Assembly: GCA_964388085.1 (NCBI GenBank)
Contig: CAYLZW010000126.1
Coordinates: 1 to 15,099, forward strand
Length of the DNA stretch: 15,099 nucleotides
DNA from: CAYLZW01 sp964388085
GTDB taxonomy: Bacteria > Myxococcota > UBA727 > CAYLZW01
Direction: 5' to 3'
A program made the translations under genes and the position numbers. Below, in pieces: positions 6,054 to 14,578 of this stretch. Below the pieces are notes generated by a model that had not been told where the DNA came from, made no database searches, and saw nothing but the letters and a program-made list of their open reading frames with translations. Numbering within the stretch: the first letter of the stretch is position 1; every line of letters starts with the position of its first letter.

Positions 6054-8710
6054 GTGCGCCAATCCCTCGACGCTCTACGAGACGAAGTGCAGCGCTCGCT
6101 CGCGAGAGGCGAGGGCGGCACGGCCGTGTGCGCGGCCTACTCGGACGGCGTCGAGGCCCTGGTCCGGCACGCGGTCGAGAGCATGGGACCCGCCCAGGAG
6201 ATCGCGGTGCTCGCGCAGGGCGGCCTCGCTCGTCGGGAGCTCGCGCCGGGCGCCGACGTCGATCTGCTGATCCTCATCGCCGAGGCGCGAGGGGACCTGC
6301 ACGCGCGCGTCGAGAAGCTGCTCTACGCCCTCTGGGACCTCGGGCTCGTGCTCGGTCACGCGGTGCGCACGCCGGCCGACGTGGATACGGCGCTGCGCGA
6401 CGACCACCACGCGGCCACCGCGCTGCTCGAGGCGCGCGTGCTCGCGGGGGACGACGCGCTGGCCGCGCACGTGCGCGCTCGCTTCATGCGCCAGACGCTG
6501 CCGTCGCTGCGGGAGCGGCTCATGCGCGACAAGCTGGCGGAGATGCTCGAGCGCCGGGCGCGCTTTGGCGGCAGCGTCCACCTCGTCGAGCCCAACGTGA
6601 AGTCCTCTCCCGGCGGGCTGCGCGATCTGCACAGCGTGCTGTGGCTCGGGCTCTTGCGGGCGGGTCCGGGGCCGAGCCCGAGCACGCCGGGCGCCGCCCC
6701 TCGGGGAGCGCTCTCGCGGCTGCTCGAGACCGGCATCGTCTACGAGCGCGAGGCGGAGGCGCTGCGCGGCGCGCGGGACACGCTGCTCTCGCTGCGCGCC
6801 GGCCTACACCTCGTCAGCGGGCGCGCCGAGGACCGGCTGCTGTTTCAACACCAGGAGCCCATCGCCGCGCTGCTGCACGTCCGGCCAGGCGAGCAGGAGA
6901 CGCCCACCGAGGCGCTCATGCGGCGCTACTTCCGCGCGGCTCTCGTCGTGCGGCGCACCGCCGATGACGTCGTCGAGCGCCTGCTCTACGAGCCGCCGCC
7001 CGCGTCCTCGTCGTCGGGTAGCGTCGTCACCCGCGATCTCGGCGAGGGCTTTCGCGCGGCGGGTACGTCGGCGCAGGGCCTCGCGCTGTTCAGCGCCGAC
7101 CCGACCCTGTTCGCGCGCGAGCCCGCCAAGATGATCGACGCCGTGCGCGTCGCGGACGAGTCCGGCGTACGGCTCTCGCCGCGGACGCGCTCGCGCATGT
7201 ACCAGGCGCTGGCCGGCGCCTCCGAGGACTGGCTCGATGACGAGCGCTGTGGGCGCGCGCTGCTCGAGCTGTGCAAGAGCCGCCACGCGGTGGGGCGGCC
7301 GTTCACGGACCTGCTCGAGGCGGGCGTGCTCGGCGCGGTCCTGCGCGACCTGCGTCGGCTCGAGGGCCGCTTCAAACAAGACGGCTACCACGCGTACACC
7401 ACCGACGCGCACATCTGCCGCTGCGTCGACATGGCGCTGCGGGTGTCGTCCGGCGCCGAGCCGCCGCCGGAGTCGCTCGCCCCCGTCGTGGAGCGCCTCA
7501 GCCGTTCGCACCTGTTCGTGCTCGGAGCGCTGTTTCACGACATCGGCAAAGGGCTCGGCGGTGACCACGCCGAGCTAGGCGCGGACATCGCCATGCGCGA
7601 GGCCAAGCGCATGGGCCTGCCGCCCGGAGAGCGCGCCATCCTGCGCTTCCTCGTCGAGGATCACCTGACGCTCTCGTGGGCGTCGCAGCGCCGCGATCTC
7701 ACGGACCCGGCCGTCATCGAGGAGCTCTCGCGCCGCGTGCAGACGACCGAGCGCCTCGACCTGCTGGCGCTGCTGACGTGGGTGGACATCGCCTCGGTGG
7801 CGCCGGGCATGATGACCGACTGGAAGGGGCGCCTGCTCGGGCTCGCCGTGCGGCGCGTGCGCGAATTCCTGCTGCACCCCGACGCGAGCGGCGCCGTGCG
7901 CGGGGAGCACGAGGCCGAGGTGCGCGAGCGTGCGTCCGCCTCGCTCGCCGACATCACCGACGAGGAGACGCTGCGGCGCTTCATCGAGGGCGCCTCGGTG
8001 CGCGCCATCGCCAGCCGGCTCGAGGAGGAGCTCATCGAGGACCTGGTGGCGTTCGCGGCCTACGAGCCCAAGGCGCACGATCCCGTCGTCACCTGCTCGC
8101 TCGCCGAGGGCGGGCACGCACACACCCTGCGCGTGGTGTGTCCCGACCGCCGCGGCCTGCTCGGCGATCTCGCGCGGGCGCTCGCGTCCCATGGCGCCAA
8201 CGTGCTGCACGCGCACGCGGACTCCCGCGACGACGCCATCGGCTTCGACGCCTTCCGTGTCGACGACGGGCGCGGGCGGGCGCTGCAGGACGAGGCGCTC
8301 CAGCACGCCATCTGCGCGCTCTACGACGCCGGCAAGGACCAGCTCGATCGCTCGACGTCCTCGTCGCTGCGACCCACGCGGCGGACCGGGCCCCGCATCG
8401 AGCCGCGCGTGCGCGTGATCGCGGACGGTGACACCTGGGGCGCCACCATTGTCGAGCTGCGCGCCGAGGATCGGCCCGGGCTCGTGGCGGACCTCGCGCA
8501 CACGCTCTCCACCCTCGGCTGGAACATCGTGCTCGCCAAGATCAACACCGAGGGTGCGCTCGCGCGGGACTCGTTCTACGTCGTCCGCGACCCGCACGAG
8601 ACGAACGACGCCGGCGGTGCCGAGACGGCGCAGGCGGCGTTGCTCGACGAGCTGGCGCGCGCGCTGCTGTACTGTCTGCGCGAGGACCGGCCGCGCCCCG
8701 GAGCTGCGCC

Positions 8711-8714
<4 letters not shown>
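6054..8714 (+). CDS. glnD: [Protein-PII] uridylyltransferase/uridylyl-removing enzyme
   Basis: This gene encodes 886 residues, close to the usual GlnD length of about 850-900. The NTase motif GGLARRELAPGADVDLLIL lies at about residues 56-74, with the metal-binding pair D68/D70. The HD domain has H453, H495-D496 (LFHDIGKG) and H505 (GGDH). Two C-terminal ACT domains start near residues 689 (PDRRGLLGDLARAL) and 799 (EDRPGLVADLAHTL) and sense glutamine in known homologues. The enzyme uridylylates PII when nitrogen is short and removes UMP when glutamine is high, in the cytoplasm. The GTG start at 6054 is the first in frame; GGGAGG at 6035-6040 is 13 nt away, longer than usual. A TAAGCT box at 6042-6047 could be a -10 element of a nearly leaderless transcript. 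The stop overlaps the xerD start (ATGA, 8711-8714). PII itself is not in the window. Confidence 0.95.
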
Positions 8715-9670
<956 letters not shown>

Positions 9671-9689
9671 CTGCTAGGGTCGCGGAAGC

Positions 9690-10274
9690 ATGCGAAGGCC
9701 CGTCGCTCTCGTCGTCATCGGCTGCGCGCTCCTACTCGGCGGCGCCGAGCTGCCTGCTCCGCTCGCCGCGAAGTGCAAGGCCGCCCCCGTGGTGGAGCGC
9801 GCGTTCTCGACGGTAGCCAGCGAGGGCAAGGCCGACATCAAGGGCCTGCGCGCGACCTTCTACGTCGCGGCGCCGAAGGAGCGCGTGCTCGAGACCCTCT
9901 GGGACGTCGACCGCTTCCTCGAGATCTTCCCCGACATCAAGTCCCTCGACGTGCTCGCGCGCCGCCAGAACGGTGTCGACGCCAAGTTCACCGTCGACGC
10001 CGTGCTCGCCACCGTCAGCTACACGCTGCGCCGTGACCTCGACGAAGAGAAGGGCACCATCCGCTGGCGCGAGATCGGCGGCGACCTCGAAGCCGTGCGC
10101 GGCGGCTGGAAGGTCGAGAAGACAGAGCACCTGGGAGTCTCGCGCGTGACCTACTCGAGCTTCGTCGACGTCGGCCGCTTCGTCCCGGAGTCCATGGTGC
10201 GGGACCTCGCCATCGACAAGGTCAACGAGGTAGCCAACCGCGTCCGGGCCGCTTGCACGACGACGAAGCGCTAG
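9690..10274 (+). CDS. Exported START-like (SRPBCC superfamily) protein
   Basis: This gene encodes 194 residues from ATG 9690. An N-terminal signal peptide is visible (RRPVALVVIGCALLLGG, likely cleavage near LAA, residue 27). Residues about 50-185 have the START/polyketide-cyclase-like pattern: FYVAAPKERVLETLWDVDRF at the start, a central beta-sheet region (RRDLDEEKGTIRWREIGGD), and a C-terminal helix (SMVRDLAIDKVNEVANRVRA). This fold binds hydrophobic ligands; the best-known relatives are Coq10 and RatA-like proteins. The signal peptide suggests a periplasmic role, perhaps lipid binding or transfer, which is inference. It starts 19 nt after xerD. TAGGGT at 9675-9680 could be a -10 box for its own short-leader transcript. 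AGGG at 9676-9679 is the only ribosome-site candidate at a usable distance. Confidence 0.8.
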   Translation: MRRPVALVVIGCALLLGGAELPAPLAAKCKAAPVVERAFSTVASEGKADIKGLRATFYVAAPKERVLETLWDVDRFLEIFPDIKSLDVLARRQNGVDAKFTVDAVLATVSYTLRRDLDEEKGTIRWREIGGDLEAVRGGWKVEKTEHLGVSRVTYSSFVDVGRFVPESMVRDLAIDKVNEVANRVRAACTTTKR

Positions 10275-10279
10275 CTGCA

Positions 10280-10459
10280 GAACACAAAATTCTCGCGCAA
10301 AGCCGCGAAGCCGCAAAGGGAACACAAAACACAAGATCTCGCGCCAAGCCGCCAAGGGGAACACAAATGCGATTCCTTGGCGGCTTGGCGGCTTGGCGCG
10401 AAATTCTGTGTTTTGTGGTCTCTTTGCGGCTCTGCGGCTTTGCGCGAGACCTTGTGTTC
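10280..10459. repeat. 180-bp nested palindrome of octamers with terminal inverted repeats, copy B
   Basis: The element starts with GAACACAA (10280-10287) and ends with its exact reverse complement TTGTGTTC (10452-10459). Inside, two arms pair with two arms in nested order. The outer left arm (10291-10318) has units GCGCAAAG, CCGCGAAG, CCGCAAAG and pairs with about 10421-10448. The inner left arm (10337-10357) has GCGCCAAG, CCGCCAAG and pairs with 10375-10400, which carries three units (CTTGGCGG twice, then CTTGGCGC). GAACACAA recurs at 10320-10327 and 10359-10366. The element fills almost the whole gap between the convergent genes ending at 10274 and 10467. It has no reading frame of note. 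It may act as a two-way terminator or be a non-autonomous mobile repeat. Confidence 0.8.
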
Positions 10460-10466
10460 GTGTTCG

Positions 10467-11312
10467 CTAGAACGGACGACGACGGTTCAGCACGCCGCTG
10501 TCCTCGAAGCCAACTACGTCTTCACAGGTCGTCGTGTCGTCGACGCGGACCTCCTCGAACCAGCTCATCTTCGGGTCCGGATGCGGCTCCGCGCTGCCCT
10601 GGCTCGAGGCGTCCAGCAGCGGGTTGTTGTTGCCGAGCGTGACCGACTCGAAGGTGTTCTGCGCGAGGCCGACCGCGTAGTTGGCGCCCTGGATGACGCC
10701 CTCGAGGTCCACGCGCTTGCGCTGGATGGCGTAGACCTCGCCCGAGACGGCGCCGCTGACGAAGAGCGTGAGCCCGGGGTGTCCGTCGTCGTCGATGTCG
10801 AAGATGCGGTCCGCGAAGGCGGGGCTCTCGGCCTCCGCCTTGTCGGCGGGGAAGGCGTCATCGAACGGATCGTCGAGCTGGATGGCCCAGAGCTGGATGT
10901 GCCCGCCGGCCTCGTAGGTGCCGAGCTCGTGGTCGACCTTCACCCACTCCTCGGTGCTCTCCGGCACCTCGCGATAGGTGGGCTCGGGCACCGACGTCGT
11001 CACGCCCAAGACCTCGAAGTTGTAACCGCCGCACAGCGTGCTGCGCTGCAGGTACAGCTGCTGCTCGGCGTCCCACTCGCGCGTGACGAGGCGAAGGTTC
11101 ACGCCGCCGCCGATGACCTCGTCCTCGGTCTCGAAGGGGACGTGCACGAGCGTGGCGTTGATGGTCTTGAGCGCGAACGTCCCCGCAAGGCTGCCGACCT
11201 CGGCCGGCTCGGCCTGCACGCCGATGTCGTCGTCGTACACGGGCACAGGCTTCTCGCAGGCGGCGAGCGCCAGGACCAGCAGGGGGAGGGCCAGGCGACG
11301 CACCTCAGGCAC
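10467..11312 (-). CDS. Lipoprotein of unknown function with Ca-loop-like motif
   Basis: This gene encodes 281 residues from GTG (11312-11310 on the minus strand). The start overlaps the stop of the upstream lipoprotein gene by 8 nt (GTGCCTGA), so translation is probably coupled. A second GTG at 11303-11301 is an alternative start three codons later. The N-terminus is a lipoprotein signal: RR, hydrophobic LALPLLVLALA, lipobox LAAC with C19. The next residue is E, not D, so outer-membrane sorting is plausible. The mature part is acidic. A DIDDDGHPGLTL stretch near residues 194-205 resembles a calcium-binding Asp loop. Four other cysteines are scattered rather than repeated. I do not recognise the family. 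It and the preceding gene probably work as a pair at the cell surface, which is inference. Confidence 0.8.
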   Translation of the reverse strand: MPEVRRLALPLLVLALAACEKPVPVYDDDIGVQAEPAEVGSLAGTFALKTINATLVHVPFETEDEVIGGGVNLRLVTREWDAEQQLYLQRSTLCGGYNFEVLGVTTSVPEPTYREVPESTEEWVKVDHELGTYEAGGHIQLWAIQLDDPFDDAFPADKAEAESPAFADRIFDIDDDGHPGLTLFVSGAVSGEVYAIQRKRVDLEGVIQGANYAVGLAQNTFESVTLGNNNPLLDASSQGSAEPHPDPKMSWFEEVRVDDTTTCEDVVGFEDSGVLNRRRPF

Positions 11313-13629
11313 CGCTTCCGGGCGGCAGGCTGATGGAGGTGACCTTCAGCTCATAGGGCTCGCACGAGAACGTCGTCGACTGGCCCGCCTGCGGCTTGAT
11401 GCGCACGAAGAACACCTGGCTGTCGTCGAAGGCGCAGCCGTAGCCTCCCTCAAAGCAGCCGATGTCGAAGCCGGCGCAGAACAGGCAGTCGCCGAAGCTG
11501 CTCGCCCGGCTCCACTCGAGCGAGATCTTGTTGTCCGAGTTCGTGTCCGTGAAGTTGAGCCCTTCGCCGTTCGGGTCGTCGTAGTTGAAGCCGGTCGGCG
11601 CCCACACCTCGATGTCGTAGTTGAGCCCGTTCGGCGAGATGACCTCGAAGTCCGTCTGGTAGTTCTCCTGCCCACCTTCGAAGCAGGGGATCTCATTCGC
11701 GCAAGCGAAGCCGCTGTCGGCCTCGACGGCCGTCACCTTGAACCAGTCCTGATCGCCGGCCGGGTAGAGCGTGTGCCCGGTGAGCGTCGACGTCGAGCCG
11801 GGGGCCTTGGTGGCGGGGACCTCATCGATGGGCGAGCGCACCTTGGCCGCCGCGCGCGTGTCGTTCCTCGTCGGCGTGTCGCTCGCGTCCCGCGGCAGGC
11901 CGTCGTCGATGGCGCCGTCGCACTCGTCATCGACGCCGTTGCAGATCTCGAAGCCGGCCTGCTGCACGCAGGCGTACTCGCAGCCGTTCCACGACGAGCC
12001 GCCCGGGTTTCCGTCCGTGGCGTTGTCGATGTCCCAGTAGTTCGGCGCGCACTGGTACTCACAGGAGCCGCCGATGCTGCAGCTCGCGTTCGTGCCCGGT
12101 CCGATCCCGTTCACCGCCGTACAGTCCACGCAACCAGCGCCGCAGGCGGTGGCGCCGGGCAGCTTGCACTCGCCGCCGCAGGCGATGTGTCCGTCGTCGC
12201 ACACGCAGGCGCCGTTCGGGTCGACGTGCGCGTTCGCCTGGCAGACGACGCCGGTGCCTTGCAGCGTGATGGGCAGCGAGAGCGAGTCGCCGTCGCTCGT
12301 GTGCAGCGTGAGCACGGCCGCGTAGCCCTCGGCGGCCTCGGGCGTGAACGTCACCGTCACCTCGAGCGGGGTGGCGCCGGAGTCGATGCGCAGGGCGGGA
12401 TCGCCGTCCACCTTCGGGACCGGGCGCGAGTAGTCGAAGCTGAACACCGTCGTCGTCAGCGGCTCCACGACCTTGGTGATGAGCAGCGGACCGGCGCCCA
12501 CGTTCTCGACCGTCACCACGATCTCGGCGGGCGTCGGCGCGCCGACGAGGACCGGCCCGAAGGCGGCCTCCGCGGGGCTAACGGCGATGTCAGGCTGCGT
12601 GGGCAGACCGGTGAGCAGCACGTCGGTCTGCGCGCCGTCGTGGTCGAGCGTCAGCGTGGCTTGCGCGGGCAGGGGGCCGGCGGTGAAGGACAGATCGATG
12701 GGCACGGCGTTGAGCGGCTCGCCCGCGTCGTCGACACAGACGGTGTCTTCGCAAGCGCTCGCGCCCGGCGGGCACTCGGCGACGTCCGCGCTCGGGCACA
12801 GCGCCGTGCTCCACGCGCCGATGGAGAGGGGCAGCGCGAGCTCGTTCTCGATCGCGAAGCCCGCCGTCGCCGGCGTCACCGTCAGCTCGTCGAGCGTGAG
12901 GATGGAGTCGCTGCTGCCCGTGTTGCGCACCCACAGCGTCGTCAGCACCGTGGCGCCGGAGTCTACCTCGCCAAAGTTCACCTGCTCGGCGCTCGGCGTG
13001 ATGACGGCGAGGTCTTCACTCAGGCTCAGCGACGCGTCGCCCTTGAATTCGGCGAACAGCGCCAGCGTCGTGATGTTGCCCTCACCGTCGTGCAGCACCT
13101 TCAGCTCGGCCGCGTCCGGCGTGCCGTCGGACGGCGTGTGCGTCACGTGCACGAGCATGCTGTCTCCCGGCGCGAGCACGACGTTCATGGTACCGCTCGG
13201 ATCGGCGCTGAACTCCCCGGTGTCGTCGTCGAGCAGCAGCGCGAGGAGGGTCAGGTCCGCGTCGCCCACGTTGCTGAGCGTGACGTCGACGGTGACGGGA
13301 TAGCCGAGCAGCTGCGCGCCGAACTCCACCGTCGTGCCCGGCAGCACCGCGAGCACGCCGATGGGATCCTCCGTCGTGCCGCCGTCCTCACCCGAGAGCG
13401 GATCGCTGCCCGCGTCGTCGTCAGCGTTCGGATCGAGGCCGGGCACGCAGACGCCGCCCTGGCAGTGCCCGCCGCTGCAGTCGTCGTTGACCTCGCAAGA
13501 GATGACGCCGCCGCCGCCCGCGTCCATGCCGCCGACGTTGGTGCCGCCACACCCCTCACACCCCGCGATCAGCAGGAGGCCAAAGGACACGGAAGAGAGC
13601 GCAATGGGGCGAACGAACGATGCGCGCAT
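11305..13629 (-). CDS. Large cysteine-rich lipoprotein with Hydin-like Ig repeats and MopE motif
   Basis: This gene encodes 774 residues from ATG (13629-13627), chosen because GAGGTG lies about 5 nt upstream. A GTG eight codons earlier (13653) has no ribosome site. The signal peptide ends in lipobox LIAGC with C24, followed by a Gly/Asp/Cys-rich linker. Three Ig-like blocks of the choice-of-anchor D / ASH-Hydin type follow (VEFGAQLLGYPVTVDVTLSN; VNFGEVDSGATVLTTLWVRN; AAFGPVLVGAPTPAEIVVTV). A cysteine-rich stretch (roughly residues 475-555) leads into EICNGVDDECDGAIDDG at 561-577, the motif of the MopE copper-binding family, present once. The last about 170 residues form an aromatic and Asp-rich domain. 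It is a surface-anchored protein, probably in adhesion or metal-dependent binding, which is inference. It overlaps the next minus-strand lipoprotein gene by 8 nt. Confidence 0.85.
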   Translation of the reverse strand: MRASFVRPIALSSVSFGLLLIAGCEGCGGTNVGGMDAGGGGVISCEVNDDCSGGHCQGGVCVPGLDPNADDDAGSDPLSGEDGGTTEDPIGVLAVLPGTTVEFGAQLLGYPVTVDVTLSNVGDADLTLLALLLDDDTGEFSADPSGTMNVVLAPGDSMLVHVTHTPSDGTPDAAELKVLHDGEGNITTLALFAEFKGDASLSLSEDLAVITPSAEQVNFGEVDSGATVLTTLWVRNTGSSDSILTLDELTVTPATAGFAIENELALPLSIGAWSTALCPSADVAECPPGASACEDTVCVDDAGEPLNAVPIDLSFTAGPLPAQATLTLDHDGAQTDVLLTGLPTQPDIAVSPAEAAFGPVLVGAPTPAEIVVTVENVGAGPLLITKVVEPLTTTVFSFDYSRPVPKVDGDPALRIDSGATPLEVTVTFTPEAAEGYAAVLTLHTSDGDSLSLPITLQGTGVVCQANAHVDPNGACVCDDGHIACGGECKLPGATACGAGCVDCTAVNGIGPGTNASCSIGGSCEYQCAPNYWDIDNATDGNPGGSSWNGCEYACVQQAGFEICNGVDDECDGAIDDGLPRDASDTPTRNDTRAAAKVRSPIDEVPATKAPGSTSTLTGHTLYPAGDQDWFKVTAVEADSGFACANEIPCFEGGQENYQTDFEVISPNGLNYDIEVWAPTGFNYDDPNGEGLNFTDTNSDNKISLEWSRASSFGDCLFCAGFDIGCFEGGYGCAFDDSQVFFVRIKPQAGQSTTFSCEPYELKVTSISLPPGSGA

Positions 13630-13704
13630 GACAACACCTCGGGGGCCGGGCACGCGCGCTTGATTACAGACAGGTACGGGGAGCGCTACAGGGGTCCTCT
13701 GTAT

Positions 13705-13732
13705 GGTTTACGTAATATGCAATATGTAACCT
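13705..13732. other. AT-rich dif-like inverted repeat (candidate Xer site)
   Basis: A short AT-rich island stands out between divergent genes. It can be read as an 11-6-11 Xer site: left half GGTTTACGTAA (13705-13715), spacer TATGCA (13716-13721), right half ATATGTAACCT (13722-13732). The inner parts form an imperfect inverted repeat: TTACGTAAT at 13709-13717 pairs with AATATGTAA at 13721-13729 at seven of nine positions. The right half matches the XerD-side half of B. subtilis dif, TTATGTAAACT as I recall it, at 9 of 11 bases. The left half is less convincing, and the inner bases differ from the usual CATAA/TTATG. An outer GGTTTA/TAAACC pair (13705-13710, 13732-13737) is perfect. It could instead be an operator or promoter island. 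Confidence 0.3.
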
Positions 13733-13756
13733 AAACCGGGTGGCGTCGCGTTGGGC

Positions 13757-13835
13757 AAGGTCTCGCGCCAAGCGCCAAGAACCCCATGTGTGCCCTTGGC
13801 TGCTTGGCTGCTTGGCGGCTCGGCGCGAAAATTCC
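13757..13835. repeat. Palindromic octamer repeat, copy C
   Basis: The left arm at 13761-13780 begins TCTCGCGCCAAG, identical over 12 bp to the inner left arm of the element at 10337-10348. The right arm at 13795-13828 holds four 8-bp units (CTTGGCTG twice, CTTGGCGG, CTCGGCGC) and ends GCGCGAAAATT, close to the GCGCGAAATT of copy B. The right arm has about twice as many units as the left, suggesting gain or loss by slippage. It lies about 30 bp before the M50 peptidase start, so it may be in that gene's leader. The terminal GAACACAA repeats of copy B are not recognisable here. Confidence 0.65.
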
Positions 13836-13865
13836 TATACGTGCGCACCACCGCTCGGAGCCCGG

Positions 13866-14546
13866 ATGCAGCCAGAACAGCTTCTACTCGCGCTCGTCGT
13901 GACGCTCATCCCGCTGATCCTCGCGATCACGGTGCACGAGTTCGCGCACATCGCGATGGCGCGCTGGCTCGGTGACGACCTCGGCACCCGCATGGGGCGC
14001 TACAACCTGAACCCCATCTCGCACATCGATCCCGTGTGGACCATCGCGCTGCCGGCGATCCTCGTCGTCATGAGCGCGGGGAGCGGGGCGTTGCCGTTCT
14101 TCGCGGCGGGCAAGCCGGCGCCCTACAACCCCGTGCGGCTCGATCGGCGCATCCGGGGCAAGCGCATCACGCTGCGCACCGGGGAGCTGCTGGTCGCCAT
14201 CGCGGGGCCGCTGTCGAACCTGGCCATGGCGCTCGTGTGCACGCTCATTCTGGCGGTGGCCGTGCGCGTGGGCGTGAACATCGGCGACCCGTACTCGCCG
14301 GTAGCGCTCTTGCATCAGTTCATCGTGCTGAACCTGGCGCTGTTCGTGTTCAACCTCATCCCCATCCCGCCGCTCGACGGGAGCAAGGTCATCATGAGCC
14401 TCCTGCCGCGCGCGGCCGCCGACAAGTTCGAGCAGGTGGCCACCAGGCTGAGCTGGGGGCTGCTCGCCTTCGTCATCCTGGCGGGTGGGATCTTCATCCG
14501 CCCCATCATCGGGCTGCTCAGGGCCGGATTGTCGCTCCTTCTCTGA
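13866..14546 (+). CDS. Site-2 protease-like M50 zinc metallopeptidase
   Basis: This gene encodes 226 residues from ATG 13866, with GGAG at 13857-13860 and a 5-nt gap. The open frame extends further upstream to 13740, but that part is repeat sequence. Membrane segments lie near residues 5-22, 55-75, 107-135, 150-170 and 195-220. The zinc site is H24-E25-F-A-H28 in the second half of the first segment, and D171 in PPLDG supplies the third ligand. The protein has the compact single-domain form without PDZ, as in the group found beside trpS and scpA in many bacteria. It acts within the membrane, but its substrate cannot be read from the sequence. scpA follows after 32 nt on the same strand, which is a widely conserved pairing and supports co-transcription. 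Confidence 0.93.
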   Translation: MQPEQLLLALVVTLIPLILAITVHEFAHIAMARWLGDDLGTRMGRYNLNPISHIDPVWTIALPAILVVMSAGSGALPFFAAGKPAPYNPVRLDRRIRGKRITLRTGELLVAIAGPLSNLAMALVCTLILAVAVRVGVNIGDPYSPVALLHQFIVLNLALFVFNLIPIPPLDGSKVIMSLLPRAAADKFEQVATRLSWGLLAFVILAGGIFIRPIIGLLRAGLSLLL

Positions 14547-14578
14547 CGGGTTACGCGGCAGACCTGACCCGGGACCCC

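Noticed and set aside
10280..10459. CRISPR-like array
   Set aside because: The repeats are 8 bp, directly adjacent and arranged as inverted arms; there are no spacers and no cas genes.
11038..13734. An 898-codon open frame on the plus strand opposite the lipoprotein genes
   Set aside because: It is an antisense shadow in GC-rich sequence: Arg/Val/Ala/His-rich with no domain pattern, while the minus strand has lipoboxes, ribosome sites and recognisable domains.
13740..13865. N-terminal extension of the M50 peptidase by 42 codons
   Set aside because: That stretch is the octamer repeat copy; the ATG at 13866 has a ribosome site and directly begins the first membrane segment.
13653..13866. Divergent sigma70 promoters in the AT-rich island
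   Set aside because: On both strands, the hexamer pairs at 16-18 bp spacing match too few consensus bases to call.
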